Positions 1 through 9,426 are shown, counted from the first letter of the stretch. The stretch is DNA of 64,000 nt from Sphingorhabdus rigui (GCF_014196595.1 NZ_JACIEA010000002.1:384291-448290), one strand, 5' to 3'. Program-made: numbers and translations. Notes: generated from the sequence alone by a model not told the origin.

Positions 1-725
1 GCAGCCTGATGGCATTTGTGCCCCGCCGCTACGACCCCACAATCGTCGAGGCAATGGCGCTCACCGGCGCACTTGACCCTGAGGCAACGGACCGCGCTGC
101 TGCGGTGGCCAAGGCTGCCGCATGGATGGGTGCGCAGGATGTTGAGGGCAAATGGTCCGGCCGCGTGTCCGAAGACGGTGGCTATCATTTCGAACGCCTA
201 TGGCGCGGTGTAACCGATCACCACATCATCGACGCGGCATTCCTAATGTCGGCAGAAGCGCGCAAGCTGCACAAGCTCGCCAGCGAAGAAACCGCCAGTT
301 ACGAGACCCCTGCCCGATTGGTGAAGGTCACGGCCGCTGCAGCAGCAGATGCCTCCGAAGACATCGAAGCAGACAGCGACGCAGAAGCGGCTGATGCCGT
401 TGGCGACCAAGCCAAGCGCGCGACGACCGCCGTCAGTGTGGGCAATAAAGGCGCGATCACGCGTCCATCGGAATTGCTTGAGGCCATTCTCGCTGCAGGG
501 CGAAAGGGCCTGTCAATTTCGCGCTACAAGGGTCTTGGCGAAATGAATGCGGAGCAATTGTGGGAAACGACACTTGACCCTAATCACCGGTCGCTGCTGC
601 GTGTTGAAATTGACCAGGCAGACCTTGCGGACGACATCTTCACCAAGCTGATGGGCGAAGTTGTTGAGCCACGGCGTGATTTCATTGTCGAAAACGCGCT
701 CAACGTCGCCAATCTGGACGTTTGA
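1..725 (+). CDS. gyrB: DNA gyrase subunit B, C-terminal part (5' end outside window)
   Basis: This is the C-terminal ~240 residues of the GyrB ATPase subunit, which with GyrA introduces negative supercoils into DNA. The frame is open from base 3 at the window edge, so the real start lies upstream. The diagnostic GyrB motif [10 protein letters not shown] and the terminal stretch [11 protein letters not shown] are present; they belong to the TOPRIM/C-terminal region that contacts GyrA. Between roughly fragment residues 95 and 150 there is an Ala/Asp/Glu-rich low-complexity insert just before RPSELLEAI, where the family varies in length. The parE paralogue is a less likely alternative given the ANLDV-type ending. 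Confidence 0.95.
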   Translation, partial: SLMAFVPRRYDPTIVEAMALTGALDPEATDRAAAVAKAAAWMGAQDVEGKWSGRVSEDGGYHFERLWRGVTDHHIIDAAFLMSAEARKLHKLASEETASYETPARLVKVTAAAAADASEDIEADSDAEAADAVGDQAKRATTAVSVGNKGAITRPSELLEAILAAGRKGLSISRYKGLGEMNAEQLWETTLDPNHRSLLRVEIDQADLADDIFTKLMGEVVEPRRDFIVENALNVANLDV

Positions 726-807
726 ACGCAAAGCCTGTGCACATTATCGCTTCGACAATTGGAAGCGTGCGACGCTTGCTGTAGCCGCACGCCTCGGGGG
801 GAATGTT

Positions 808-1173
808 ATGCACAAACGTCACTATCTTGCGCTCGCGCTCATCGTCTTGCCGGTTTTGGCGCAGGCTGGTGACAGTCGTGTCGAAATCGGCACCGGATTG
901 GCCAGCTATTATGGCGCCGAACTCAGCGGCAATCGCACGGCCAGCGGTGAGCGTTTTGATCCCAACGCGATGACGGCGGCGCACCGGACGTTATCCTTTG
1001 GCACCCGGGTGGTGGTTACCAATCTGGCCAATGGTCAGGAAGTTATCGTACGGGTTAACGACCGCGGACCGTGGAGCAAATCACGCATCATGGATATATC
1101 TTATGCTGCGGCCAAACAGATCGGCATGCACCGCAGCGGGACCGCGAAAGTTAAGCTCGAGTTGCTCGATTAA
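808..1173 (+). CDS. rlpA: RlpA-family septal/peptidoglycan protein (double-psi beta-barrel)
   Basis: A short 121-residue exported protein. Residues 1-20 form a signal peptide (hydrophobic core LALALIVLPVLA, cleavage near AQA). Residues ~25-121 are the double-psi beta-barrel of RlpA, with the family signatures TAAHRTLSFGT (57-67) and VRVNDRGPW (81-89); the Asp in the latter is the conserved acidic residue of the fold. RlpA proteins cleave naked glycan strands at the septum in some species. There is no C-terminal SPOR domain, so septal targeting by denuded glycan is not expected from this chain alone. I chose ATG 808 because it begins the signal peptide; the frame is open further upstream into gyrB. 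The stop overlaps the convergent ygfZ stop by 4 bp. Confidence 0.88.
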   Translation: MHKRHYLALALIVLPVLAQAGDSRVEIGTGLASYYGAELSGNRTASGERFDPNAMTAAHRTLSFGTRVVVTNLANGQEVIVRVNDRGPWSKSRIMDISYAAAKQIGMHRSGTAKVKLELLD

Positions 1174-1892
1174 CCGAGCGCAGCGCGCTGCCAGTCCGGC
1201 AGAGCAAGCGCCGTCAAATCTTCCACGCGGCGCAACTCCACCGATATATCAAGTTCTGGATAGACGCAGCGCTGCCGGCTCTCGTCGGCTTGCGCCAACG
1301 GAACCACCACCAGCCGTCGGTTCACCTTTTGCCGCCAGTTCATACGCGCGGTATTCTCCTGCCCGACATAGCAGCCCTTGGTGAAGGATACCCCGTTCAG
1401 TTCGGCGGCATTCGCCTCAAGCCACAACGTCTGTTCGCTGCCCAGCTCATGTACGCCTTCGGTGATACCGAGCCCAAGCCGATGCGCGCGATAGGCGGCG
1501 CTCGCGTCGACATCATCGTCGGCGGGCGCGCCCAGCCAGCGTGTCCCAAGCTCCGCATGGCGCGGGTCTGTGCTGCCTTCGCCTTTCCAGAACACGCCGC
1601 ATGTCGGATCAATGGCAATGGCGATTTTCCGGCGCAACCGGTACATCGACAGGCGGCGGACCAATGCGTCGGCTTGCGTGCCTTCGCAATCGATAAGCAC
1701 ATCTTCGCCGTCAGCCCACAGGATGAAATCAAACAGCGCCTTTCCCTGTGGGCTCAGCAAGCCCGCCCATAAGGGCATTTCGGCCGCGCTATCCTGCGTC
1801 ACCAGCCCCTGCAAAAATTGCCGCACGTCCTCTCCTGCCTCGGTGGGCGACAGACGGATAACGCAGCGGTCGAATAGACGGGTGTTTGGCAT
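1170..1892 (-). CDS. ygfZ: Folate-binding YgfZ/IBA57-type protein
   Basis: A 240-residue protein of the GcvT-like YgfZ family, which supports repair or maturation of certain iron-sulfur enzymes (MiaB in E. coli) using tetrahydrofolate. The family hallmark K-G-C-Y-x-G-Q-E is intact at residues 172-179 (KGCYVGQE) and is followed by the usual RQKVNRRL stretch. Length is somewhat short for the family (E. coli about 326) but normal for alphaproteobacterial versions. It is divergent from pyrC, with only 38 bp between the two starts, so regulatory signals for the pair must be compact. Confidence 0.9.
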   Translation of the reverse strand: MPNTRLFDRCVIRLSPTEAGEDVRQFLQGLVTQDSAAEMPLWAGLLSPQGKALFDFILWADGEDVLIDCEGTQADALVRRLSMYRLRRKIAIAIDPTCGVFWKGEGSTDPRHAELGTRWLGAPADDDVDASAAYRAHRLGLGITEGVHELGSEQTLWLEANAAELNGVSFTKGCYVGQENTARMNWRQKVNRRLVVVPLAQADESRQRCVYPELDISVELRRVEDLTALALPDWQRAALG

Positions 1893-1930
1893 AGGTGACA
1901 GATAGGGGGAGAGGCGCTTAAAGGGAAGAC

Positions 1931-2974
1931 ATGACCGACCAGACGATTCTTTCCATTCGCCGCCCTGATGATTGGCACCTCCATTTTCGCGACGGCGCAG
2001 CGATGCGCAGCGTGGTGCCCTTCACCGCGAAACAGTTTGCGCGCGCGATTGTCATGCCCAATTTGTCGCCCCCTGTAACGACGGTTGAAGCAGGCGCAGC
2101 CTATCGTGACCGGATTTTGGCGGCGGTGCCCGAAGGCATCACGTTCACGCCGCTTATGACGGCTTATCTTACCGACGCAACCGATGGGAATGAACTCGCA
2201 CGCGGTCACGCCGAAGCTGTGTTTACAGCGGCAAAGCTATACCCCGCGCACGCCACCACCGGAAGCGCACACGGCGTCACGAGCGTAACCAACATCATGC
2301 CCGCGCTTGAGCATATGGCGCAGATTGGCATGCCATTGCTGATCCACGGCGAAGTCACAGACTCGCACGTCGATATCTTTGACCGTGAGGCTGTGTTCAT
2401 TGAACGGACGCTGTCGAAACTGGTCCGCGATCTGCCTGAGCTCAAGATCGTGTTTGAACATATCACCACCGCTGATGCTGTCGCTTTTGTAGATGCCAGC
2501 GGTCCCAATGTCGCGGCGACCATCACGCCGCAACATTTGCACATCAACCGCAATGCCATGTTTACAGGCGGCATCCGTCCGCATGCCTACTGCCTGCCCG
2601 TCGCCAAACGTGAAGTGCATCGGCTTGCGCTCCGCAAGGCTGCGACATCGGGCAGCGGCAAATATTTCCTCGGCACCGACAGCGCGCCGCACGACAAATC
2701 TGCCAAGGAAAGCGCCTGCGGCTGCGCGGGAATATTTAATGCGCCATTCGCATTGGAAAGCTACGCCGCCGTCTTTGAAGAAGAAGGCGCGCTGGAGAGA
2801 TTTGAGGCCTTTGCTTCGGAAAACGGCCCGCGTTTCTATGGTCTGCCGTTGAACGAGGAACGCATAATATTGGAACGCGCCGATATCGTCGTACCCGAGC
2901 TGCTCGCGCTGGAAGGGCTTAATGTCGTTCCGTTCCACGCAGGGGAAACATTGCGCTGGCGGTTGAAGGCTTAG
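1931..2974 (+). CDS. pyrC: Dihydroorotase, class II
   Basis: Catalyses the reversible cyclisation of carbamoyl-aspartate to dihydroorotate in pyrimidine synthesis; cytosolic binuclear zinc enzyme. At 347 residues it has the class II length. All metal ligands can be placed: HLH at 16-18, the carbamylated Lys102 in AKLYPA, His139 in LLIHGE, His177 in FEHIT and Asp250 in GTDSAPH, so catalytic competence is expected. An AAGGGAAG ribosome-binding site precedes the ATG. It is a lone pyrimidine gene here, not part of a pyr operon. Confidence 0.97.
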   Translation: MTDQTILSIRRPDDWHLHFRDGAAMRSVVPFTAKQFARAIVMPNLSPPVTTVEAGAAYRDRILAAVPEGITFTPLMTAYLTDATDGNELARGHAEAVFTAAKLYPAHATTGSAHGVTSVTNIMPALEHMAQIGMPLLIHGEVTDSHVDIFDREAVFIERTLSKLVRDLPELKIVFEHITTADAVAFVDASGPNVAATITPQHLHINRNAMFTGGIRPHAYCLPVAKREVHRLALRKAATSGSGKYFLGTDSAPHDKSAKESACGCAGIFNAPFALESYAAVFEEEGALERFEAFASENGPRFYGLPLNEERIILERADIVVPELLALEGLNVVPFHAGETLRWRLKA

Positions 2975-2983
2975 GGTCAGGAC

Positions 2984-3880
2984 CTAAGCTTTTGATGCCC
3001 TGTAGGTTTTAATCGCGTCGGCGCAGAAAATCGCGATACTGAACCAGATCAGGATGAAGCACGCCAGCTTCGTCGTGCTCAATGGCTCACCGTACACGAA
3101 CACACCCAGCAGGAAAGCAATGGACGGTGCCGTATATTGCACGAAGCCCAGGCTCGCATAGCTCATCCGGCGGGCGGCGGTCGCGAACATCAACAGCGGG
3201 ATCGCGGTGACCGCACCTGCCAATATCAAAAGCCCCGACGTCGTCACATCGTCGCCAAATCCGCCGCCGCCAACTTGCGCGAAATAGAGTACCGCGCCCA
3301 ATGCCAGCGGCGCGAGCAATGTCGTCTCGGTCGCAAGGCCGGGAACAGAGCCAACGGGGGTAATCTTGCGGATAAGGCCATAAAGGCCAAAGCTGAAGGC
3401 GAGCGATATGGATACCCATAAGGTATCAAGCGCATCACCGATGAGGATGGCAACGCCAATGGCGGCAACGGCAACGGCGACCATCTGAAGTGGTCGCAAT
3501 CGCTCGCCTAAAAACAGACGCCCCAGCAAGACATTCACCAAGGGGTTGAGATAATAGCCAAGGCTCGCGGCCAAAATATGGTCCGTGGAAACGGCCCAAA
3601 TGTAGATCAGCCAGTTAATGGCGACCAGCGTGGCAGAGGCGAGCAAATTGCGCAGATGCGCCTTGTGGCGGAAAATGGCGGCATATTCGCCAAGCTGTTT
3701 GCGAAAGGCCATAATGACCAAAAGCAGCGGAATGGACCACAAGACGCGCTGCGCAACGACCGCGATCGGCGAGACGTGGCTCAGCAGCTTGAAATAAACG
3801 GGGACAAAGCCCCAGATGAGATATGCCGAAATGGCATAAGGCAAGCCACTTGGCTGCGCGGTTTCAGATTTGTCTGTCAT
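2984..3880 (-). CDS. rarD: RarD-type EamA/DMT-superfamily transporter
   Basis: A 298-residue polytopic inner-membrane protein with about ten hydrophobic segments arranged as two EamA repeats. The N-terminal signature (YLIWGFVPVYFKL, VAQRVLWS) and SLGYYLNPLVNVLLG are characteristic of the RarD branch of the drug/metabolite transporter superfamily. The name comes from chloramphenicol sensitivity in Pseudomonas; the physiological substrate is unknown. It converges on pyrC with 9 bp between the stops, and no clear terminator is seen there. Confidence 0.88.
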   Translation of the reverse strand: MTDKSETAQPSGLPYAISAYLIWGFVPVYFKLLSHVSPIAVVAQRVLWSIPLLLVIMAFRKQLGEYAAIFRHKAHLRNLLASATLVAINWLIYIWAVSTDHILAASLGYYLNPLVNVLLGRLFLGERLRPLQMVAVAVAAIGVAILIGDALDTLWVSISLAFSFGLYGLIRKITPVGSVPGLATETTLLAPLALGAVLYFAQVGGGGFGDDVTTSGLLILAGAVTAIPLLMFATAARRMSYASLGFVQYTAPSIAFLLGVFVYGEPLSTTKLACFILIWFSIAIFCADAIKTYRASKA

Positions 3881-3907
3881 ATGTTGTGCTAAGCCTTCGC
3901 GCGGGGA

Positions 3908-4129
3908 TCAGATGATCCCACCACCGATCCAGAGGCGCAGCGCGCAAATGGCTATAACGACCAAGCAGAAGTTGCGGCCGCTGTCCTTTTCCGACGCGAA
4001 GCCAAAGGCCGCGCCGACGCCAGCGATCAGAATAATGAGCCAGTTCAGCCATCCCAGCAACGGTATGAACCCGATAATAGCCAGCAAGAGTGCAATCAGG
4101 CCGAACAGAAATGCGAGGATATTTGCCAT
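3908..4129 (-). CDS. Small two-span membrane protein, function unknown
   Basis: A 73-residue protein. The ATG at 4129 is preferred because it begins directly at the hydrophobic N-terminus (MANILAFLFGLIALLL); an in-frame upstream start would add 18 basic residues. Two to three hydrophobic stretches cover residues ~4-35 and ~50-68, separated by a short polar segment (FASEKDSGRN). No family is recognised. It lies just upstream of rarD in the same direction (27 bp gap) and may be co-transcribed with it. Confidence 0.6.
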   Translation of the reverse strand: MANILAFLFGLIALLLAIIGFIPLLGWLNWLIILIAGVGAAFGFASEKDSGRNFCLVVIAICALRLWIGGGII

Positions 4130-4218
4130 GAGACGACTGTGGCGGGTTTTTAGGATTGTGGCAAGCACAGCCAGCCTTCGCAATCGGTCCCGCGAATATC
4201 GCAGTACCGAAATGACAA

Positions 4219-4248
4219 GAGGCTCAACCTGTCACCAGATTGAGCCTC
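4219..4248 (-). terminator. Stem-loop terminator candidate downstream of the 4273-4836 gene
   Basis: A perfect 9-bp inverted repeat (GAGGCTCAA / TTGAGCCTC) with a 12-nt loop lies 24 nt beyond the stop of the preceding minus-strand gene. The U-tract after the stem is weak, so the termination call is moderate. Confidence 0.55.
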
Positions 4249-4272
4249 ATTGCACCCAAGCACATCTGAAAT

Positions 4273-4836
4273 TTAACGCCACTGTTCCAGTCCGCGATAG
4301 TCAATGTCGACCACACGGCCACGCTCTACAAAGCAGGTAAACCGGCCCTTGTCATAACCGCGCTGGTACCCATTGCCGCCAAATCGGTCATTGCCGTAAT
4401 AATTATTCTCGTAACGGCCACGTCCGCCGTCTTGAACAACGACATTGCCTGTGACCCGATAGCCAAAACGCGTCCGTTCGATGCTGCGCACTTGCGTGAC
4501 GTCTGAACGGCTATAGCGATTGGCCCAACGTTCAACGCTGGCGACGCACTGGTTTACAGCAGCACGGCCGCCGCCGCCACGATTGTCATAATTATAGCCT
4601 GCGCGGTTACCATCATAGCGATCATCATAACCGTAGCGATCGTTGCGGCCATTGTTGCCGCTTGAAAGCACAGCGGCAAGACCACCGAGCACCACCGCTC
4701 CAGCAATAATCTCGCCAGCGCTGATGCCATCGCGGTCCCGATCATAGCGATCACGCGCTTGTGCGGGAACGGCTACACTCACCAAAGCTGCAGCAGCAGC
4801 CCCGGCGCCAAGCAAAGTTTTGGTCATGACATTCAT
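4273..4836 (-). CDS. Exported Gly/Tyr/Asp/Arg-rich protein, function unknown
   Basis: A 187-residue secreted protein. Residues 1-27 form a signal peptide with cleavage near AQA, followed by a DRYDRDRDG stretch, a hydrophobic glycine-rich segment (~residues 38-58, GEIIAGAVVLGGLAAVL) and a long low-complexity region rich in Gly, Tyr, Asn, Asp and Arg. The C-terminal part (~95-187) looks globular, with CVASVERWA and an FTCFVERGR stretch supplying two Cys that could pair. This architecture is common among uncharacterised sphingomonad envelope proteins. No enzymatic motif is visible. It has its own likely terminator downstream. Confidence 0.75.
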   Translation of the reverse strand: MNVMTKTLLGAGAAAAALVSVAVPAQARDRYDRDRDGISAGEIIAGAVVLGGLAAVLSSGNNGRNDRYGYDDRYDGNRAGYNYDNRGGGGRAAVNQCVASVERWANRYSRSDVTQVRSIERTRFGYRVTGNVVVQDGGRGRYENNYYGNDRFGGNGYQRGYDKGRFTCFVERGRVVDIDYRGLEQWR

Positions 4837-4962
4837 CTTCGTTCTCCTTGAACCGGCCCATTTATTCTGTGCCGCTGGAGAGCAAATATGCGATTCGGGT
4901 TGACCGGATGCTGAATTGACTTGTCAGCGTCCATTCATCTAAATCGCCTTTTTCATGAACAA

Positions 4963-7119
4963 CTATTCGGTGAGGGTCAGCCCCGTCCATTTGGCGAGAA
5001 ACGCATAAATGTCCGAATATTCGTCAATAACCTTATCGGTCGGCTTGCCTGAACCATGGCCCGCACGGCTTTCGATGCGGATGATCTTGGGCTTGTTGCC
5101 GGTTTCTGCAGCTTGCAAGGCGGAGATATATTTGAAGCTATGCCCCGGAACCACACGGTCATCGGTATCTGCGGTCGAGACGATGACCGCTGGATATTCG
5201 ATCCCCGATTTGATGTTGTGATAAGGGGAGTAGGTCATCTGCATTTTAAAGTCGGCTTCCTTGCTGGGGTAGCCATAATCATCGACCCAATAACGACCAG
5301 CGGTGAAACGGTCGAAGCGGACCATATCCATCACGCCCACTGCGGCATGGCCTGCCGCGAACAGGTCAGGACGCTGGTTCACAACGGCACCGATAAGCAA
5401 TCCACCATTGGACCGTCCTTCAATGGCAATTTTGCCCTTGGCCGAAACGCCGCTGGATATAAGATATTCGGCTGCGGCAGCAAAATCGTCAAAGACATTT
5501 TGTTTGTTCATCAAACGACCAGCATCATGCCACGGCTTCCCATATTCACCGCCGCCACGAATATTGGCGAGGGCGAATACACCGCCCGATTGCAGCCAAG
5601 CCATACGCGTCGCTGAATAAGTGGGCGTCTGCGAAATGTTGAACCCGCCATAGGAATAGAGCAATGTCGGCGCGCCCTTGGTCAGATCGATATCTTTTTT
5701 GTGCACGACGAACATCGGGATCTTCGTGCCATCCTTCGACGGGTAAAACGCTTGTTCGACCGTGAAGTCGGCTGGGTTGAAGCTCAGCTTTGGCTGCGCG
5801 AAGGGCGCCGAAGCCCCCGTCTTGCTGTCGAAACGATACACGGCCCCTGGCTGATTAAAGCTGGAGAATCCGTAAAATGTTTCTGGATCACCCGGCGTCC
5901 CTGAAAAGCCACTGGCCGTCCCAATCGCGCTGAGCTTGATTTCCTGCACAGGCTGGCCTGCGAGGTCAGTCATCAGCGCCATCGATTTGGCATCTTTGAT
6001 ATATGACAGGATCAGCCGGTCGCCGACGATCTGCGCGCGCGACAGGGTTTCCGCCCGCTCCGCTATAACGTCGGTAAACACGGGCGTTTTCGCACCCAAA
6101 TCAACCGTCACAACCTTAAGCTTTGCGGCATCCTTGTTGGTGGTGAACCACAAAGTATTGCCCATGCCTTCGATCAGGCCCCAATCATGCTCCAGACCCG
6201 TGACGAGCGGCTGCGGTTTCCATGTTGGCTTTTTGCCAAGTGGCATCACGTGCAGTTCATACTTCTCATCGGTTCCGGACGACGTCGTAATGACCGCCCA
6301 TTTGCCGTCATGCGTCACTTGCGCGCTATGTCCATATTCGGGCTTGTCCGGCGTTGCGTATATTGCCTTGTCTTCCGACTGGGGCGTGCCGATTTTGTGG
6401 TAATAGATGGTCTGGTTATAATTCAGCTGCTGGAATGCGGCGCCTTCTTTTGGTTCGGCAAATCGCGAGTATAAAAACCCGTCATTGCCCACCCAGCTTA
6501 TGTTGGTGAATTTTGCCCAGTTGATTTCGTCGGCGAGCACCTTGCCGGTCACGGTGTCGATGACTTTAATCGTCCGCCAGTCCGAACCGCCATCTTGAAC
6601 AGAATAGGCCAGCAGCTTGCCATTTTTCGATGGTACCCAGCTATCGAGCGCAGTGGCGCCGTCTTTTGCCCATAGGTTGGGGTCGATCAAAATACGATCC
6701 GCGCCGGTCAGGCCTTTGCGGACATATAAGACCGACTGGTTTTGCAGGCCGTCATTCTTTGTGAAGAAATAATAGCCGCCGGCTTTTTCAGGAAGGCCAA
6801 AGCGTTCGTAATCGAAAAGCTTCTTCATGCGCTCGGCGAGTATTTTCTTGCCGGGCAATGTTTCCAAATATGCATCGGTAACAGCATTCTGCGCCTTCAC
6901 CCATTCGGCGACTTCGGGATTGACGCGCACATCATCTTCCAGCCAGCGATAGGGGTCAGCAACCTTCACGCCGAATTGTTCATCGACCACATTGACGGTT
7001 TTGGTTTGGGGATAAGTCAATTTGACTGCGACATCGGCGGTGGCTGAATTTGCGGCCATAGCGACCGACGGAATCGGCGCCATCATGAAGGCTGCACCGA
7101 CCAAAAATACACTTCGCAT
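4963..7119 (-). CDS. Exported prolyl oligopeptidase-family serine peptidase (S9A)
   Basis: A 718-residue peptidase that cleaves short peptides, typically after proline. Residues ~1-23 form a signal peptide (cleavage near AMA), so it acts in the periplasm or outside. The beta-propeller occupies roughly 60-450 and the C-terminal alpha/beta-hydrolase domain ~470-718. The catalytic triad can be placed: Ser570 in GRSNGG, Asp654 in the TDDRVVP loop and His688 in AGHGSG. The DPYRWLED motif near the N-terminus is the usual S9A entry signature. A standalone gene, probably with its own promoter in the 110-bp gap to the winged-helix regulator upstream. Confidence 0.93.
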   Translation of the reverse strand: MRSVFLVGAAFMMAPIPSVAMAANSATADVAVKLTYPQTKTVNVVDEQFGVKVADPYRWLEDDVRVNPEVAEWVKAQNAVTDAYLETLPGKKILAERMKKLFDYERFGLPEKAGGYYFFTKNDGLQNQSVLYVRKGLTGADRILIDPNLWAKDGATALDSWVPSKNGKLLAYSVQDGGSDWRTIKVIDTVTGKVLADEINWAKFTNISWVGNDGFLYSRFAEPKEGAAFQQLNYNQTIYYHKIGTPQSEDKAIYATPDKPEYGHSAQVTHDGKWAVITTSSGTDEKYELHVMPLGKKPTWKPQPLVTGLEHDWGLIEGMGNTLWFTTNKDAAKLKVVTVDLGAKTPVFTDVIAERAETLSRAQIVGDRLILSYIKDAKSMALMTDLAGQPVQEIKLSAIGTASGFSGTPGDPETFYGFSSFNQPGAVYRFDSKTGASAPFAQPKLSFNPADFTVEQAFYPSKDGTKIPMFVVHKKDIDLTKGAPTLLYSYGGFNISQTPTYSATRMAWLQSGGVFALANIRGGGEYGKPWHDAGRLMNKQNVFDDFAAAAEYLISSGVSAKGKIAIEGRSNGGLLIGAVVNQRPDLFAAGHAAVGVMDMVRFDRFTAGRYWVDDYGYPSKEADFKMQMTYSPYHNIKSGIEYPAVIVSTADTDDRVVPGHSFKYISALQAAETGNKPKIIRIESRAGHGSGKPTDKVIDEYSDIYAFLAKWTGLTLTE

Positions 7120-7230
7120 ATTATCATTTCCCCAACTCTCAAAATCTCTGCGATCCGACTATAGCGTCGACGCTTGAACGCCAACTATTCCCGCCGTCGC
7201 CCGCAAGAATATTTCGCATTTTCGTCGAAA

Positions 7231-8298
7231 TCATGCACCGCGCTGCCGCTGTGCCAGCAAGATGGCAGCGGTAACGCCTGCGGCAAACAACATGCCCTCC
7301 AGACCGGCGGTGACGATCTGACTGATGGGGCCAAAGCCCGTTTCGCCAAAGAAGCCACCGATTTGGTCGAACCGCAGCCGCGATTGGGGAAGAAGCCGGG
7401 CCAGCTCATATATGCTGCCGCCAAGCAAGCGCCCACCGGCCATAACAATGCCTGCACCGCCAAGGCCACCGATCAAAGCGGCCGGCAGTATCGCGAAACG
7501 CAGCGGCATGTGGCGCACCTGCCGTCGGCCAAACCATAGCCCAAGGCCGACAGCGGCACCAATAACCGCGCCTTCCAGCGCGCCCGTCATTTGCGTGGGC
7601 GATTGCCCGAGCACCAAATTAAACGCATCCAAGCCAAGCAGCTTCACAATACCGCCGATTAGGAAACCGCCCACTGCGCCGCCTGCCATCGTTGCGGACC
7701 AACGCGCTGAATTCCACAGGCCAACCGCAGCAATGCCGAAGCTCACGCCCGCAGCGCCCAATAACGCAACCAACACCGTAATCGCGGTCAGGACAAGGAC
7801 GATTGATGTCGCGCCCATGCCCGATGCCATTGGCTGCGAGGCCCCGGCAAAACCGTAAAACAAACCACCCAACAGCCCCGCCAGGCCACCACCGACAACG
7901 CCCGCGCCGCCCAGTACCCAAAATGTCGCCCAATCGGTCGTGGTCGCCGTTGCGACCGAAGTCGTGGCTGCTGGGCCCACGTCGCGTTCGACAGGGGCGA
8001 TGAAGCGATAGCCATGCTTTGGGACGGTTTCGATAAACATCGGCCGGGTGGCATCATCCGCAAGCACACGGCGCAGGCTGCGAATACATTGTGTCAATGC
8101 TTCGTCGGTGACAGGAACACCGCGCCAGACATCGTCCATGAACTGGTCTTTCGAGACAAGCGCACCTGCATTGGTTGCGAGCAAAACAAGCGCATCAAAA
8201 TAGCGGCTAGAGACATCGACGACCACGCCATCGCAATGCAGGCGTCGGCTGCTAATCTGAAGCGTGAAGCGGCCGAACCGGAGACTATCTGATTTCAT
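7231..8298 (-). CDS. Winged-helix (OmpR/PhoB-type) regulator fused to a polytopic membrane domain
   Basis: A 355-residue protein. Residues ~1-100 form an OmpR/PhoB-type winged helix (SRYFDALVLLATNAGALVSK, then TDEALTQCIRSLRRVLADD, ending ETVPKHGYRFIAPV), the DNA-binding module also seen in ToxR/CadC. Instead of one membrane span and a periplasmic sensor, the rest (~115-350) is a Gly/Ala-rich domain with about six hydrophobic segments and few polar loops. A membrane-bound one-component regulator is inferred; the ligand is unknown. Direct repeats spaced by 11 bp lie just upstream of its start and suggest autoregulation. Divergent from the membrane gene at 8387. Confidence 0.82.
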   Translation of the reverse strand: MKSDSLRFGRFTLQISSRRLHCDGVVVDVSSRYFDALVLLATNAGALVSKDQFMDDVWRGVPVTDEALTQCIRSLRRVLADDATRPMFIETVPKHGYRFIAPVERDVGPAATTSVATATTTDWATFWVLGGAGVVGGGLAGLLGGLFYGFAGASQPMASGMGATSIVLVLTAITVLVALLGAAGVSFGIAAVGLWNSARWSATMAGGAVGGFLIGGIVKLLGLDAFNLVLGQSPTQMTGALEGAVIGAAVGLGLWFGRRQVRHMPLRFAILPAALIGGLGGAGIVMAGGRLLGGSIYELARLLPQSRLRFDQIGGFFGETGFGPISQIVTAGLEGMLFAAGVTAAILLAQRQRGA

Positions 8299-8309
8299 TT
8301 TTCACCAAA

Positions 8310-8328
8310 TGCTCATGTCCTGCTCATG
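8310..8328. promoter_or_regulatory. Tandem 8-bp direct repeat, candidate operator of the winged-helix regulator
   Basis: TGCTCATG occurs at 8310-8317 and again at 8321-8328, an exact 11-bp period, with a partial copy (TGCAATG) at 8331. PhoB/OmpR-type winged helices bind tandem half-sites with about one helical turn of spacing. The repeats lie 12 bp from the regulator's start, in the gap shared with the divergent membrane gene. The regulatory role is inferred. Confidence 0.45.
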
Positions 8329-8386
8329 CCTGCAATGTCGCTGCGCCGTATGTGCATAGCTCTCATTCACGGAAAAGGGCAATGCT

Positions 8387-8947
8387 ATGCATGCAGAGAA
8401 TAATGGGCCATCAAGGCCGCGGCGGAATATCTGGCGGATCTTGGGCTGGGGCGGCGCTGTTGCGCTTATCCTGACGCCGTTGGTCGCGATGCAGTTCACA
8501 ACAGAAGTTAACTGGGACGAAACCGACTTCATCGTCGCCGCTATCATTTTCGGGATACTGGGCGGCCTGATTGAATTCGCGGTACGCCTGTCATCCAACT
8601 GGTATTTCCGCCTCGGGTCAATGTTTGCTGTGCTGGCCGGGTTCATGGTCATCTGGTCCAACTTGGCTGTCGGCATGATTGGGAATGAAGATAACCCGAC
8701 CAATTTATGGTTCGGGCTGGTTTTGCTCATCGCAATTGCCGGCAGCATCGCGTCGCGGTTTCGCAGGCGCATATTGCCGCAGGCCATGCTGGTTGCCGGC
8801 ATCGTGCAGATTAACATTGGCGTCTTTGCCGGCATATTGGGCAACGACGCGCGCGGCGGACGGTTTACGATTGTGCTTTCGGTGGCATGGTTGATTTCCA
8901 GCCTACTCTTTTGGTTGGCCAATCGAAGCGCTCAGACGAAATCATAA
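8387..8947 (+). CDS. Five-span membrane protein, function unknown
   Basis: A 186-residue integral membrane protein. A basic N-terminus (RPRRNIWR) is followed by about five hydrophobic segments at ~18-36, 48-68, 75-97, 105-123 and 127-180. The short motif WDETDFIVAAIIFG after the first span looks conserved in style, but I cannot assign the family. It is divergently paired with the membrane-bound winged-helix regulator, so regulation by it is plausible. The gene ends at a strong bidirectional terminator shared with rplQ. Confidence 0.75.
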   Translation: MHAENNGPSRPRRNIWRILGWGGAVALILTPLVAMQFTTEVNWDETDFIVAAIIFGILGGLIEFAVRLSSNWYFRLGSMFAVLAGFMVIWSNLAVGMIGNEDNPTNLWFGLVLLIAIAGSIASRFRRRILPQAMLVAGIVQINIGVFAGILGNDARGGRFTIVLSVAWLISSLLFWLANRSAQTKS

Positions 8948-8955
8948 ACCCATGA

Positions 8956-8989
8956 AAAAGGGCGGCACCCTTTCGGATGCCGCCCTTTT
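8956..8989. terminator. Bidirectional rho-independent terminator between 8387-8947 and rplQ
   Basis: A perfect 12-bp inverted repeat (AAAAGGGCGGCA / TGCCGCCCTTTT) with a 10-nt loop; the A and T ends serve as U-tracts on both strands. It closes the membrane-protein gene on the plus strand and the ribosomal superoperon on the minus strand, 24 nt after the rplQ stop. Confidence 0.92.
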
Positions 8990-9012
8990 GAAACTCTTAA
9001 GGTAAGACGTGC

Positions 9013-9426
9013 TTATTCAGCGTCGTCCAATACTTCAACTGGGCCGCTGTCCTGACCCTTGGCGTCGACATTGCGGTCAACGAGTTCGATGACGCCCATT
9101 GGTGCGGCATCGGAACCACGGAAGCCAGCCTTGATCACGCGGCTGTAACCACCGCTGCGGTCGGCATAGCGCGTTGCCAGTTCGTCAAACAACTTTACCA
9201 GCTGCTTGTCGTCCATCAAACGGCTCATCGCGAGACGACGGTTGGACAAGCCACCCTTCTTCGCAAGCGTAATCAGCTTTTCGATGTAAGGACGCAGTTC
9301 CTTCGCCTTTGGCAAAGTCGTCTTGATCTGTTCGTGCTTGATAAGCGACGCTGCCATGTTGCGAAGCATCGCGGTACGATGCGACGTGGTGCGTTGCAGC
9401 TTACGGTGGCCAACTTTATGGCGCAT
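9013..9426 (-). CDS. rplQ: 50S ribosomal protein L17
   Basis: A 137-residue large-subunit protein, last gene of the alpha operon. The N-terminus ([17 protein letters not shown]) and the motif LPKAKELRP identify L17. It ends with a short acidic tail (VEVLDDAE). It follows rpoA after a 112-nt gap containing two stem-loops and ends just before a strong terminator. Confidence 0.97.
   Translation of the reverse strand: MRHKVGHRKLQRTTSHRTAMLRNMAASLIKHEQIKTTLPKAKELRPYIEKLITLAKKGGLSNRRLAMSRLMDDKQLVKLFDELATRYADRSGGYSRVIKAGFRGSDAAPMGVIELVDRNVDAKGQDSGPVEVLDDAE

Noticed and set aside
3-725. parE instead of gyrB for the first gene
   Set aside because: The C-terminal ending (ALNVANLDV) and the insert position fit GyrB better.
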